NCBI GenBank assembly: GCA_964020155.1
Contig: OZ026549.1
Span: forward strand, 2,136,133-2,200,132
DNA from: Chondrilla cf. caribensis
Taxonomy: Eukaryota; Porifera; Demospongiae; Chondrillida; Chondrillidae
Reading direction: 5' to 3'
Length of the DNA stretch: 64,000 nucleotides
Shown: positions 49,329-61,738 of the stretch, one piece after another
Layout of the letters: every line of letters starts with the position of its first letter
Position numbering within the stretch: the stretch's first letter is position 1
Program-made: the position numbers and the translations under genes
Notes under the pieces: model-generated
Database searches by the model: none
What the model was told of the DNA's origin: nothing
Seen by the model: only the letters and a program-made list of their open reading frames with translations

Positions 49329-49679
49329 CTGTAGAGGGGTTTGGGATAGGGGAAGTGGACAGACCAACCACCACTATTCACACAGTGAAGGAGTGAGTGG
49401 CATGTGTGTTCTCTATAACAATGATAAACTTACATTCCTTTCAAACCCCCCATACATGCACACATGCAAACAGACATGTACACATGTAATACAATGCCTG
49501 CATGCTTTGTCAAGTATATGTATAAATAGCTACTTGGTCTTGTTGTGTAACAGTTGAGTAAAAAGAATAACAGGGATGATGGCAATAGCAAGGTAAGACA
49601 CAAGAATCGAATGAACAGACCATTGGATATGGCAACCCAAACATTGGTAGGACCCAGGACAAAGTTAGTCGTGTTCCTG

Positions 49680-49860
49680 GAAATGGTGGATCTTTCAAGC
49701 TGATACTTGAAATGCTACAGATAATACAAGATCGTCTTCAAGAGAATGACAAGCCTTAGATAACTTCAATGCAGTTACAGAAGCTGCTAAAGGATTGTGG
49801 ACATAACAAGTGCAGATCAACTGTCATTAGAGCACGAAGAAATCTCATAGCGTATGACAG
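49680..49860 (+). pseudogene. Tc1/mariner-like HTH fragment (copy 2)
   Basis: Counterpart of 10752-10928. It keeps the QLQKLL segment but has a TAG stop at about 49758 and other changes. Confidence 0.55.
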
Positions 49861-50598
49861 GTTACGTTAGTTGTAACGTCCTGCTAACTTATGAATACAA
49901 TTACGAGCGGTTAACTGTTGTCTGTACATTAACTGCTAACAGTAAAGAGTTAAACATTAAACGTTAGCTAATTTTGTATACTTTTCTGTGATCCGTACCA
50001 TATAATGTGGGGATTGTTATATTCCAAAGGACCACTCATTCCCTGTAGCTGCCTATTTCCACCATCCCCACCAACATACTTACAAAGCCATACATGTAGG
50101 AATACTAGATTAAGTACAGGTGGAGTGTAAAAACATATATTTTAGGCAGAACAGATCCACAATGTGGTGTGGAAATATATTAACCACAAAATCTCTTGTG
50201 TCAACAGCTGCCTGATTGCATTTTATAGGCAATATACCCTAGATAATAGGATCTTGTGCAAGTTTTTCTAGTGGCATATACTCAATGACAGATACATGTC
50301 ATTATTATATAATGATTGTCAGCCATTTTGACAAGCACTATGCTACTAGCCCATTTTGATCCAAAGTGATCTGATTCCATCAACCACTGGCTCATAGTAG
50401 TGTGATCAATAGGAAGGTCAAGGGGTGGGGAAAAGTTCAAAAGACCTGTACATACACTTGTGAGCAATACTACCATAATATATGGTCTTGGTATGACTCT
50501 ATTGACTACTAGGAAGTGCCCTGTACTGTACAAAACCTCATCTCCATACAAGGAGAATCATACATCAGCTGTTCTACTGCACATAATAGTCAACATAC

Positions 50599-53500
50599 CA
50601 AAGGTGGGTGGATCTCAAGCTCTTCTAGTGGTAGTTGTCTTGTAGCAAGCGATTTCATCACAGGTAGAGGTGAGATGTACCCTATTTCAACTCTCCTTAA
50701 CTTTGTGTTTACAACACAGGTAGTGGCCAGTGCTTCTGCTACATCATCATCATCAGGACCTATACAATGAACAAGAGTATAAAAATGCTGCATGTCACTT
50801 TGGGATGTAGGATACAAGTACACTGTAGTCATGGTAACCAACCAAATGATCCACTACTCAATCTATGTATAGAAGAATCAAGTACTTCAACACAGAACAG
50901 TCGTACAATTTAGTATGACCATGGTTGACTCTTCAAGTAGACAACACTCAGAATACACATGCACTACACACAACCACAGTGATCATAATAGGTTGGTTAC
51001 AGTTGAGGATGACTACATCCACTACTTTACAGTATGCATCACTTTAATTACAGTATAATCATAAAAGGGTCATTAGTAATTCAATTAGGAGGGCAAACTT
51101 CATGAAGTTAGTTTTGCAATGATATTGGAACAATGTACCTTCTCACTGTCAACATAACTCACTCTGTATTGTAAGATCCTCAATAGTAGCTGCACTGGCC
51201 ATACAATTGAGTACCACTACCACGTAGTCTGGTGTACCATCTAGGTACAGTCTCTTCAAAGTGGTATTCTCTGCCACTGAACAAATCAGCTCTGACTTAT
51301 GGCTCTCATTGTCAATGTCCTATTATAGGTTGAGAGAATTCACATAAAATCATTAATTTCAAGATAGTGTGACTGATCGTCCTTTACTCACAGTAACAGG
51401 ATTCCACACTGCGAGTCTTAGATCCTTTATGGTAGAGCTACCAAAAATGGCTGACAATGCTGACAGTGTTGTAGTCTTCATCCAGAGGGCCAACTTCTCC
51501 ACTGATGTCGCACTGATTAGACTAATGGCATCTGAGTTAATGTCAATATGTTACACTTGAGAACAAACACTATACACAGGAAATATTGACTGCATGTTAT
51601 GTACAACGATACTCGAGACATATACATATGTAGTACACATGTGGAACACTGTAGTGTACCTTGGATAAAGCATGGAAAAGTACTAAACTGAGTTATCACA
51701 AACATAATTGATTGATAGGACAACTCACCTGGAGAGGGCAAGTCATGTACACTTAGGTATAAAAACTGCAAAAGGCAATTTGCTTTCAAAATGGCAAACA
51801 AATGAGGTAAAGAGGAGGAAGAAATCGGATCAGGGAAGGTCAGTTCTCTCAAGTGTGTACATTTGCTCAAACAAAAAGCAATAGCAAAGAAATCATGAGG
51901 AGTGAGATGGAGAATAAACAGAAGTGACTGGTTGAGTTGTTGTACAATGTTTTGTGTCAAATCTGAGTTTTGAGACTCATAAAGAGAGTGAAAAATGTAC
52001 AAAAGGTGAGGATCGGCATTGTCACACATTGATGGAAGAGAGGAAGACTGTGATGAAGACTCAGGATGTGAGGACTGTGGATCAGGATGACAGAGGAAAG
52101 AAGCTATTTGTGGCAATGAAAGACCTGTCAGGCCTGAATAAAAGCGCATTACAATTGCAAAGTTCGGATTGCTAAAGTTCTCTTGCACAAACTGCAACTG
52201 CTCATCGTCTGGTAGCTGGGTGAGATGGTAGGAACAGAAGAATTCCTGATTGGTTGTGTGGGAGAAGTTGAACGTACTGCTGGTTAGGTATCCCACTGTG
52301 CTGGAGTGTTGGTGGAGGAGTCCTTTGAAGAGAGACTCATCCATGGTCTGATCTGCTTTGAGCATGCTGGAGAAAGCTTGTTGTACTTCGTCTTCTTCAA
52401 ACACAAAGGTGGGCGGAGTTGTCTTCATCCCTTCGAAAGCCAGCTTACCCAGGACTGCAAGCAATGGTTTCACATCATCTGGTAGGTGTTTGAGGGATGG
52501 GTTCACTGGGGAACTTTTCTTGAATTTGCTCATAATTGCGTTACAGAGATACTTCTCATAGCACTTGGTGATAGTAGGAGGGAACCCACCACCTTGGTAG
52601 ATGGAGCAGAATATGAAGAGATTCATTGGAATGTGGGCACCACCAATCAGGTCGGGACGGGAACGCAGTTCATCAAGCATCTTCTCTCCTGCTTCTGGAC
52701 TGTTTTCAAAGAACTTGAGGACATAGCTATCAATGGACGCTTGATCGAAGCCAATGATTTCATAGAACAGAGGGGATTGGTCTTGAAGGAATGGGAGACT
52801 GCCAGGACGACTTGTTACGATAACATCAGCTTTGGGAAGAACGTCACCTTCAAGGATCTTTCTGAATGCACAGGTATCTTCCTTCTCAAGAAACTCCCTG
52901 ACTTCATCAGCTCCGTCAAATATAAATAGTGTGTTCCTCCCCTTGTTGTCAATGAGGGATTGTCCTGCTGCTGAGTGATCCAACTTCTGGTCTTCTGACC
53001 CGTAATAGGAGAGAAGTTCATGGAGATGCTTTGCTTGAGACACCTTCTTCTCCCTCAGAGGAAAGTACAGGACTTGGGAGTACTCGGTGGATGCTTCCTT
53101 CTTGGTCAGTGTACGGCAGACCTGTTTGAGCAGTGTGGTCTTTCCAATACCAGCATGGCCATATATCACTCGGACTTTCTCGCTTCCTCTCAGCAATAGC
53201 TTGGTGGGCTCTACATAATGATCGACTCCTTGTGATTCCACTCCACAGGATCTGTACTTTTGGAGGAAATCGAGTTGGTTTCGGTCACCTCTATCCTTGT
53301 GGGTTGGATTGGAGGGAAGAACAGCAAGCTTGATGTACTCCATCTTGACACCTTCTCCAATCTTCATCTGCTCATACTGATCATAGGCATGGTCCTTAAG
53401 TCGCAAGATGTGAGAGTCTTCTGGTGAAATCTAATAGAAAAATATCAATGCTTAATTATGTAGTGAAAGAGAAGACATATATGTAGATGTCAATAGTGTG

Positions 53501-55370
53501 TGGAGCACAGTTGATAAGCATAGTTGACAACCATTGGAACATATACCTTCAGGTACACTAGTGTATCTACCCCTATGTGCTGTGGCCAAAATGGCTCAAA
53601 GAATAAATGCAGGTTTAGTATTCTTGATGGTGAGCAATCAATATTTTGTGCCCTGTGACTTACATAAATCCGGGACATTCATGATTCTGAATGGGACAAG
53701 TTACCACTGAAAAAATCCATGTCCCGGATGATTAAGGACAGTTGCCAACTGTGGATAAGTCACTGTGGACAACCAGTGAGGTGATCGGCTAAAGATGATA
53801 TATTATGATTGTCAACAGGTCAGAGATAGGAGGAACTAAGGTGTGGTCAATAAGTGTTAAGTGGAAGGGGTGAGGATGTCAGTTGAGAGAAGGAGTAAGT
53901 CAGGAGAGGCTGAGAGTAGTAAATGCGTAATTGATAGGTGGGAGGGGATTGATGCAGGAGTGTGGTCAGAGTGGGAGGGGTGGACTGTGGAGTGTCCACA
54001 GGTTTGACAAAAACATGCAGAATGGTGGATGTGGTCAGACTATGGGTGGGTGGAGCATAGTACAGGAAGTCAAGAATGCAGGAGTGAAGGTTTGATGTAC
54101 ATGACACACAAGGTACAGACAAGAAGGGTAGAGGGGATTTAGGTGGTGCATTTATTTGTTCATTGTAGGAAAACAAGAGCTTAAAATCAAAATGATGCAA
54201 ATTATAGAATGGGTAAATACACTCAAATATTGCCTGTGTATGATTCTAAGACACAGGGTGGTAACTGCTGGAAGGTACCAGGAAGAGCACAGAGGGATAA
54301 TTAACAATATGAAGGTATGAGGACTGGTGATGTCTGTATGGGGTGATATAGGAGTTGGACTCAATGGTAACATTCCTCATTATGGAGGTCTATGGCACAG
54401 AATAAACTAAATAAATCATTGTAAAGGGATCATTGCAAGGGACTCACATTCTCACAATCAAGCTCCTGTGGTCTTATTGCAGAAGGTGCTATGGAGTCAG
54501 TTGGATCTAATATGAAGAAACACGAATATAACAGAGTGGCGAGAATCAGTTGATATTGGTCTCATTAGATGTGTGTGTGTTTGTTGTCAATGGGTAAAAG
54601 TGAAGATAAAGGTTCGAAAACAATCAAAGAAGGTTTAAAGCATACAGTACAATTCATAAAAAAACTGAATGTTTTATGCTTTCAATACGTACGTACATAT
54701 GGGTATCGTTTCGTTTTTTTTTCCAAGGATCAGCTATATTACAAGGTTAGTGGAAGCGTACTTACACTACGTACATACGTACAGGTAAACAAAAAACGTA
54801 TGGTTAGGACGTGCGCACCTTTATACATAGTAAACAAAGAAAACATAGGGACGAATGGTTGAGGTAGACGATAGACTTTGTTGTGATCCAAATTCTGTCA
54901 CAACATGGTTTGTGCCTCGTGGTCACTTCTCTGAAGATAGGGATAATGGTATCGTCTAGTAAATATGGTGCCTCTAAATCCCTAAACAGTGGGTAGTAGA
55001 TGGTTTAATAGCTTGCAATAATATTTTGCTTGCATTCGGTATTAGACAACGTGCCTTCTGAAGCAATCATGACTATATGACAAATCCTGAAACTGACAGA
55101 GAACAAATCAGGTATGGCTGAACATTGATACATATGTACGTATGCTACGGATTGGTTCCTACATATTTTAGAAGAAACAGATAGACAATTTGATCGATTT
55201 GTGTTCGTACGTACGTACCTACGTTCATTCTTAACAGTCAGTTTGCTAAACAGACGAATGAAATTCTCAGTCTACCTAAGCATTTCCTCAGTTTACTGTC
55301 ATCATAACAACCGCAAAGTTACCCCTTTTCCCACAGATGGTCACATAAAGAGGTACAGGACTCTGTGACA

Positions 55371-55423
<53 letters not shown>

Positions 55424-56379
55424 CCTTCCAGTAGTACTTTCTGCAGTTCATCTGCTTCAGCTGTCATGTCTGATGCTGACATGGCATCCAGGAGAACTGA
55501 CCAGGTTGATGGCTTTGATGTATTTCCTCCTGCCCAATGGTTGAGAACTGCCATTGTTGCATCATTGCTAACACCGAGGTTGGTGGCAAGGAACCCATCA
55601 CGAGTAGCTGGCTCCACCTCCAGGTTGTCGGATAGTGTCTTCCACCTCCGGCCGGCTTTGTTGGCTACATTTGTTCTTAAAATGGATACGTACATTTTGT
55701 GTCCTAAAAGGAATCGAACATCATGTAGACTTATACTCGCAGACAAAGATATCATGAACACGTACGTACCTACGTAGTACACATAACCACAGAAGGGCAC
55801 ACATGCAATGATATATATCATTACATGCCTACAATTAGTCCTCTCTCAAAACAAACACTTACGTCTAACTTCCATTGCAAGTAATGGGAAACTTGTCGAT
55901 GGGAAGAGTTCCACTCTCTCTGGAGACCTTACAGGTTGTCTCCGGACTATAATGGGATGGGATAGAATGGGGGATAGGAACAATTATAATAACACTGCTC
56001 ACAGTCCGAGATTGGATAGAAAACAGGTCATGTGTACACTCATAGGGCAGATGATAGGTAGTTTGGAGAAAAATTACAACATTATCTCTCTGTATGGTTC
56101 AAATTCGCTGAACATTCACATGCATGCCTGTACACACACAACCATACACACTAATCTACGTACAAGTCAATATGTACATACGTATTAACCTGGTCCAGAG
56201 GAATGAGCAGTATTTTCCACATATCCTTGAGGATCTTGTTCAACACTGTCTTCTGCTACAGATTGGCACCTTTCTTCAGACAAGAGAATGGGACTATCAT
56301 GGTCCTTGGTCATCACTTCTGGACTGTCCTTGAACTCAATCAACGGATCTTTTTCTCCACTAATGTTACTTGGCCGGTT
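50599..56379 (-). CDS. NLR gene C: Death domain - NACHT - LRR protein
   Basis: Predicted NLR immune receptor. Minus-strand exons: 56190-56379 (acidic linker NRPSNISGEKDPLIEFKDSP...), 55863-55946 (RRQPVRSPERVELF...), 55422-55664 (Death domain), 54448-54506 (linker ending ELDCEN), 51729-53430 (NACHT), 51392-51531, 51163-51319 and 50599-50759 (LRRs). Every junction keeps the frame. The NACHT exon has GHAGIGKTT, LFIFDGADE and VTSRPGS, and VIYGHAG sits in the same place as in copies A and B. The Death-exon donor (GGAG|GTGTGTG) lies at the edge of a (CA)n tract. No Met exon is visible next to the first linker exon, which needs a phase-0 partner; the exon at 61085-61225 fits. The LRR part shares its intron pattern with B. 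Confidence is high for domains and exons and lower for the true start and end. Confidence 0.85.
53500..53950. other. intron of NLR C, no feature
   Basis: The part 53500-53620 matches copy B. About 380 bp here is missing from copy A (junction near 3757). Confidence 0.4.
55373..55421. repeat. (CA)n microsatellite at the Death-exon donor
   Basis: A CACACA run of about 49 bp. On the minus strand its first GT is the donor site of the exon 55422-55664, so repeat length directly affects the splice site surroundings. Confidence 0.95.
55422..55664 (-). CDS. Death-domain exon of NLR C
   Basis: Encodes 80 residues: NKAGRRWKTLSDNLEVEPAT, then TMAVLNHWAGG, STWSVLLDAM and ADELQKVLLEG. The order W-x-x-L-x-x-x-L, then VLNHWxGG, then TWxxLLDAM is the Death-domain signature; such domains recruit adaptors by homotypic binding. 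Its acceptor is ATGTAG and its donor is inside the TG repeat. This exon has no counterpart in copies A and B. Confidence 0.75.
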
Positions 56380-56482
56380 CTAGGACGAAATGCAGAACAA
56401 AGTAGATACAATTGTGTAGCACGGGGCGCAAGTACATAGGCAGGTAGCCAGTAGTCAGTACTGAGTGGAAATTCAGAGAACA

Positions 56483-56537
56483 AGTAATTCGAGTTTAAAA
56501 ACTCGTGGGGCTGCCGCCCCCCGCACTCGAATTACTT
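56483..56537. repeat. 13-bp inverted repeat with GC-rich loop
   Basis: Arms AAGTAATTCGAGT and ACTCGAATTACTT enclose a GC-rich GGGGCTGCCGCCCC hairpin. A GGGGCTGCC hairpin also occurs at 60827, beyond the other side of the DIRS-like element. Confidence 0.6.
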
Positions 56538-57138
56538 GGCGTCTTTGTTAAGTTTAGAAGAACCTTCGCTGAAGTTATTACGTTCGGCGGAGCTTCAGCG
56601 CACGAATTCTAGCCCAATTTCAAATTGTCAGCGTTCGAAATCGGCCATCTTTATTTCGCGCAATATAAATTCTAATATAAATTCATTGTTGCGGTTATGC
56701 GTAGGAACACATATTATATATATATATATTAATGACTGTCGCATTCTACATTCCTTAATTGAATAAGGAGGGGGCATCCTATTATCTTACCATAACTAAT
56801 CAGCTTGTAGTATTACTCCTAAACTTCTCTTTCTAACCCATTGCCTCAACTAAATCCTGAAGTTATCTAATACTTGCTGCTGGAGAGTATTCTTCATAAT
56901 ATTGAGAATGTCTCCTTAATTGGCGTAAGGGAAGCAAGCTGCCCCCCAACCATGATTATGTTATTGGATACTTATTATCTGAAGGGTTGCGACCCCTGAC
57001 CTCTGACCTCGTGTCTAAGGCGTTATAAGGTTATAAAACCTGGGGGACAGCCCAAATGGACTGAGATTGAAGACAAGCGAAGGACCCCCAGGTGAGATAA
57101 CCTTGAATTACTGAGGAATTGTGAATTGAGTAGAATTG

Positions 57139-57170
<32 letters not shown>

Positions 57171-57184
57171 GGAGTGTAGTCATC

Positions 57185-58214
57185 TCATTGACCCAGCACA
57201 GAGGATGCCAACTGGCATGATACTTGGGCAAGAGCAACAGGAGGTGTTTGAATGTATGATTGATAGGCTGAACTGCGCCATCTGCCAAGTTGCTTGATGG
57301 TTGTCTCTGGAACTCCGACTGCACTAGCAGTAGTTGCTGCACCTATGCGGAAACTGTGGCTATTAAACATGGAGCCATCGAAACCAGCTGCAGATAATGC
57401 CTGCTGAACCTTGACTGAGAAGGTACGTCTGCGGAGGGGAGACTTGTCTTCCAGCTGAAACAACGGGCCCTCACTGCTGCCACGAAGTGACAGATAGTCA
57501 AACAAGGCTGCTACGGGACAGAGGTCTGAACCTGTGCTTCCCAAGGCAACAGTGGAACCCTGTCTAAACTGGTCGGTTTTTGAAACTTTAATGTTGAGCA
57601 AGAGAGTCTCCTGAGAAGCCGTCTTGCTCAAGGAGACATCTGCAATGGATAAATGAACCATGGGGTCAAAGGTGACTCCATCGGGAACCAGGAATTCTCC
57701 ACACCTGAGAAAACCAAAGAACCCTACGCAACAAGCCGCCCAAATGAGTACGTTTTCAATGGCTTTGGGGTTACTCCCTAAACTGAGCTTGATGCGACGA
57801 CATCAAAGTTGATGTGATGGGCAATCTGATGCGACGAGGACCCTGTAATGCCTGAGATCGACGGATCCCACGAAGTAATACTGACATGTGGGGAGAATGA
57901 AAGGATGGGGAGGTGTTACTTGGATCCATTCGGAGTTGGAAATGCCGGAGTGAAGCTAGATAAGACTCAATTGTAGACACGGCCAGGCCCTGGGAGCCCA
58001 AGAATGCCACAAATAAGGTGACATTCTCAGTGGATATTGGTAGAAGTGCCAAGTGAAAAGACTGAGTGAACCTTTGGTAGCGGTTCCAGCCAGCTGCATA
58101 TACTTTTTTTGTGGAAGCTGCTAGGCCTGCATCCAGAAATTGGTGAAGAGCTGTCTCCACTGAGGTGATGTCCAGTCCAGGCGATGTTGTGATAGAAGCA
58201 GGTCTAGAGACCAC
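57185..58214 (-). pseudogene. tyrosine recombinase of the DIRS-like element, one frameshift
   Basis: The N-terminal SAM-like part (58214-57771: KKVYAAGWNRYQRFTQ, FLGSQGLAVSTIESYLASL) and the catalytic part (57185 to about 57800: CVGFFGFLRCGEFLVP, HSFRIGAATTASAVG, GRWRSSAYQSYIQ) are in different frames. The expected R, H-x-x-R and Y catalytic residues are present. The shift lies near 57793-57800, where one base is gained or lost. It overlaps the end of Pol by about 90 nt in another frame, as usual for the group. With the shift the enzyme cannot be made, unless it is a sequencing error or a recoding site. Confidence 0.8.
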
Positions 58215-60444
58215 GGAGATACCTGGGTGGGGAATGGAGAGAAAGTAGGATGACTGGCTAGAAACTGTTGAGCCCTGTTGCGGGAAAGATCATCCGCGCC
58301 CACATTTAGGTGCCCGGAAATATGGACAGCTCGGATCCGAAAATCAAAGAGGGCCTGAAAGAAAGCTAGACATCGGAGAAAATGGGCTGCGAAAGGGTCA
58401 CGAGCATGAAGACTATTAATCTGAGAGACCACTGCCTGGTTGTCCGAGTGGCACAAAATGTAGAGACCCCGCCACTGGTTGCCCCAGATTGAGCAAGCCA
58501 ACACTACTGGAAACAACTCCTTTAGGGCGATGGATTGAAGGATGGGGAGTCCCTGCCAAGCTAAGTTGAACCAAAATGGGGAAACCCAGGCTCCACAGCC
58601 CCAGGACCCCGAAGCGTCCGTGTACAGATGATGAGAGGGGTCTTGCAGAAGCAAAAATTGCTGGGAAGAGATGCCGGACCACTTCTCACAGAGAGAAGAC
58701 CACCACAAGACGTCAGCACGTGCCTCAGCATTGAGACGTCGCATCTGGCCAGGACGCAGTTCCCTCGAGAGAGGAAAGAGGCGGTTGAGGAATGCCTTTC
58801 CCAGTGGGACAACCTGAGTGGCATGCACGAGGTGCCCTATCAAAGACTGAAATTGGTGGGAGTCCCTGATACAACGTAAATCGGACCAATGGGAAAGGAG
58901 AAGGCGGAGCTCTGCTATTTTCTGAGGAGGAAGGCTCACAGTCATTGTAGCGGAATTGAGCTGAATTCCAAGGAAGGTAATGCAAGTGGAGGGGCCCTCA
59001 ATCTTATCGAGAGCTAGGGGAATGCCAAGTTCCAAGCATGTGCTGCGCGTTATCTGAAGGGCATGCTCACACTCTTGTGTACCAGGGGACCCTAAAAGAA
59101 GAAAATCATCAAGGTAGTGCATGATGCCTCGGACCCCCCGGGAGCGGAGAATCCATTCCAAAGCCTCCGCTACTGCACAGAAAATAGCTGGGGAAGAAGC
59201 CAGCCCGAATGGGAGCTGACAGTCAACATAGACCTGGTTCTGCCATGATATGCCTAAGCAGTATCGGTCTTGGGGGTGGACTGGGATCAGGCGATATGCA
59301 TTTTGGATGTCAATCTTGGCCATGAGACACTGGCGGCCGAGGTGGTGCATGAGTAGGACAGCGTCATCAACGGTGGAGTATGCCACGTGGGTGAGCTCCC
59401 GATGGATATTGTCGTTGACACTGAAAGATTCAGGGGCAGAGAGGTTGACGATGACCCTAAACTTACCCAGAGTCTTTTTGGGGACCACAGCCATGCGAGC
59501 CTGAGAGATGTGTGAGCATGCGTCTGGAGGGAGGGGGCCCACCATGAAGCCAGCCTCAACCTGCTGCTGCAGGAAGGCTGAAATGACCTGGGGATGAGCT
59601 GTTGCCGAAAGGGAGTTGCCCCTAGATGAGTGAATGATAGGACCTGCTCGGAGCCCAATGCGGAAACCATTATGCAGTCCAGTGATGAGGTGATCTACCC
59701 ATTCCCTATCAGGGTGACAGCAGAGAGCTCTCTGCCAGGCTGATACATGCAAAGGGGTGGATACTGGAGTGTTAAGCACCTGAATTGACTTTAATATTCT
59801 TGGTGGAATAGGTGGAAGGCTAGGATTGCAGAACGGGTGTAATGGAGTTGGTGACTGGTTACCTGCAGGAGGCACCACGTTATCCTGTTGTGCGATAGCT
59901 TGTGGTGGATTGTCGCTGGTTGGCTGCAACCAGTTTGGGCGTGTAGGGGGTTGTCCTGAAAGAGTCCCGGCAGTCGGTGTTGCCTGAGCTGGCAACTCTG
60001 AGTGGAGAAAGGGGAGGAGGAGCCTAACATTTATGAGGTGGAGGGTAGGTGATGGGCAGCGGCCATCAAGGGGCAGTTGATGCAGCATGAAAAAAAAAAA
60101 AAAAAAAAAAAAAGCGTGGTGCAAGGTTGGATCCCGCTGGGGTCCAGAGTATGTGAATTTCGGTGCGAGTAAGGGGGGAGCGTCCACCCCGCTTGATAAA
60201 AGGTCCGAGAACCAGAACAGTTACTATCATGGCGGGAGGAAGGCACGCAATGTACCAAGCTCCAAGGGAGCAGGTCACGAACTAATGAAGGCGCGTCTCG
60301 CGGAGCGGCCGACACAGGATACACGGCGAGCGGTTGCGAACCGGCTGCACACCAGCGAAAAAAAATAATCGTACATGAAGTCTCACCTGAATTAGGGACA
60401 GATTGCGAATTAGGGGACGAAGATGGTAAGTCGCTAGAGGCCAT
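58121..60444 (-). CDS. DIRS-like Pol: reverse transcriptase and RNase H, spliced
   Basis: Exon 1 60387-60444 (MASSDLPSSSPNSQSVPNS, ending CAG|GTGAGA) joins exon 2 58121-59997 (after CTCCACTCAG) in frame, giving 644 residues. Motifs in order: FRVIVNLSAPES, MAKIDIQNAYRLIPVHPQ (first catalytic Asp), LPFGLASSPAIFC, MHYLDDFLLLG (YLDD), then RNase H LYTDASGSWGCGAW, ALKELFPVVLA, CHSDNQAVV and HLNVGADDLSR. The intron contains a T run of 24 (60090-60113, minus) that would otherwise read as poly-Phe. No Gag-like zinc knuckle is seen. The frame is intact, so this Pol could be functional. Confidence 0.85.
60090..60113. repeat. A24 run inside the Pol intron
   Basis: On the coding strand it is a T24 tract about 90 nt upstream of the acceptor. 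It is not a retroposition tail. Confidence 0.85.
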
Positions 60445-60826
60445 TCGAACGAGAAAACAGATAAAAGATCGTTCTAGAGGGTATGTTGGAACACCGAGTA
60501 GAAATCGCGAGACGGTAGCAGAAATAGCTTGTCAAAGACACCAGAAACAACAGCAGCCAAAAAAAAATAGCTAAGCAGTGTTATCGTCGATCTGCGAGCA
60601 CGAGGCAATGAACTGCGCATGCTCCGTAACCTGTGTACCGCCAGTGCACACGATAATCACGAGCACTGGACATTAACTACGATGAGCCGCGCATGCTCGG
60701 TTACCTGCGTAACAGCGGTGGGCGCGGTCATTACAAATGCTGGTCATTAACTACGATCAACTACATTAATCTACATTATATATCGGACGAGCGTTACATA
60801 CTGGAAGTCGAAATGAAAACAATATA

Positions 60827-60847
60827 GGGGCTGCCTGCGGCAGCCCC
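60827..60847. repeat. perfect 9-bp GC hairpin
   Basis: GGGGCTGCC, loop TGC, GGCAGCCCC, followed by TAAAAAA. It resembles a terminator-like or element-end hairpin and shares GGGGCTGCC with 56498. Confidence 0.6.
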
Positions 60848-61084
60848 TAAAAAACAGAAACACTTATAGTTATCCTGAAACCAGACAGAACAGAGATGAA
60901 AATGAAGGGTTTTTTCATTTTGAAGGGTTTTGGTTGCGAAATACTCAGAGATTATTTAGTGCATGTGTGGTTCAACAAGGTCCAAAATAATTGAAATTGG
61001 GATGCACATTGATATCAGCAGGTAGAGTCATTGATATCTATCTAGCTATAACTACGCAACAGTAGGAGGAGATTTATTTCTTAC

Positions 61085-61225
61085 CTTTGATGTGTCTGCG
61101 CCGTCAGATTTCTTGCTTTCTTTCCGTCCCAATAGACGTGGCAATACAAACGTTATCAAAAGGCCAACGAGACCGATGAAGATGGCACAAACAACCTGCC
61201 AAGACGGGGGGAACATTTCAGCCAT
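61085..61225 (-). CDS. first exon with an N-terminal transmembrane helix
   Basis: Encodes MAEMFPPSWQVVCAIFIGLV, then GLLITFVLPRLLG and a basic-polar tail RKESKKSDGADTSK. It ends AAAG|GTAAGA in phase 0, with ATGG start context. Residues about 10-32 form one membrane helix with positive residues on the C-terminal side. The next exon is not seen before the DIRS-like element. Beyond it, the phase-0 linker exon 56190-56379 of NLR C joins in frame. The exon could instead belong to an unrelated gene. Confidence 0.5.
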
Positions 61226-61372
61226 TTTAAACCAGGCATGCACGTGACATGAAAGAGGTACGCTCGTCGAGAAACCATGTTGGTATTTTGCCCTTGACAA
61301 AGAAATGATATAGGACAACGGACGAACGTGTCTGCCTCCTTCTCTCAATTGACGTACCTTTAATAGTGGAGA

Positions 61373-61424
61373 AGGACTTGATGGAGAAGAGGAGGATCAA
61401 CTGCGACTGCGGGCCACCGGTCAT
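61373..61424 (-). CDS. possible short first exon
   Basis: Encodes MTGGPQSQLILLFSIKSFST and two more residues before G|GTACGT in phase 1. It is about 150 bp upstream of the transmembrane exon and could be an alternative first exon or the start of another gene. Not recognised. Confidence 0.3.
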
Positions 61425-61738
61425 GTCGAAACTTCACGGATTGTGTCAACGGTAGGAAATAACGTTCGTAGAGTCTAATCACTTCGTTTGTGTAGTTCCT
61501 TCCAAGTTGTTCATGTGTACGATGAAAGTGGATGGTGACTGCATGACACTGACCGATTATAATCCATACGCACGACAGTGTATCACATATAGAAGAGTGG
61601 TAGTTTCAATCCAGTGGATAAGTGCTAGTTCCCCGCCCATTGCCAGTTAGTCCTCACTTTGTACCGTCAGTGAACCGTGTCCAGATCGTAGGACACTCTG
61701 TCCTGACAACACTCACACATTCATATATTCAAAGTGGA

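Larger units (their letters stand above)
57139..60480 (-). mobile_element. DIRS-like retrotransposon (RT, RNase H, tyrosine recombinase)
   Basis: Minus-strand element with Pol followed by an overlapping tyrosine recombinase and no DDE integrase, the layout of DIRS-type retrotransposons, which integrate by recombination. Boundaries are set by the first Met and by a 29-nt A run (57139-57167), so true termini are not known. Hairpins with GGGGCTGCC at 56498 and 60827 are candidates for the ends. Base composition is more GC-rich than its surroundings, suggesting recent arrival. It lies between the first linker exon of NLR C (56379) and the exon at 61085-61225. Confidence 0.85.

Noticed and set aside
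57139..57167. A29 run as a retroposed poly(A) tail
   Set aside because: It lies 3' of a DIRS-like element on the opposite strand as a T run, and DIRS elements do not use poly(A)-primed insertion.
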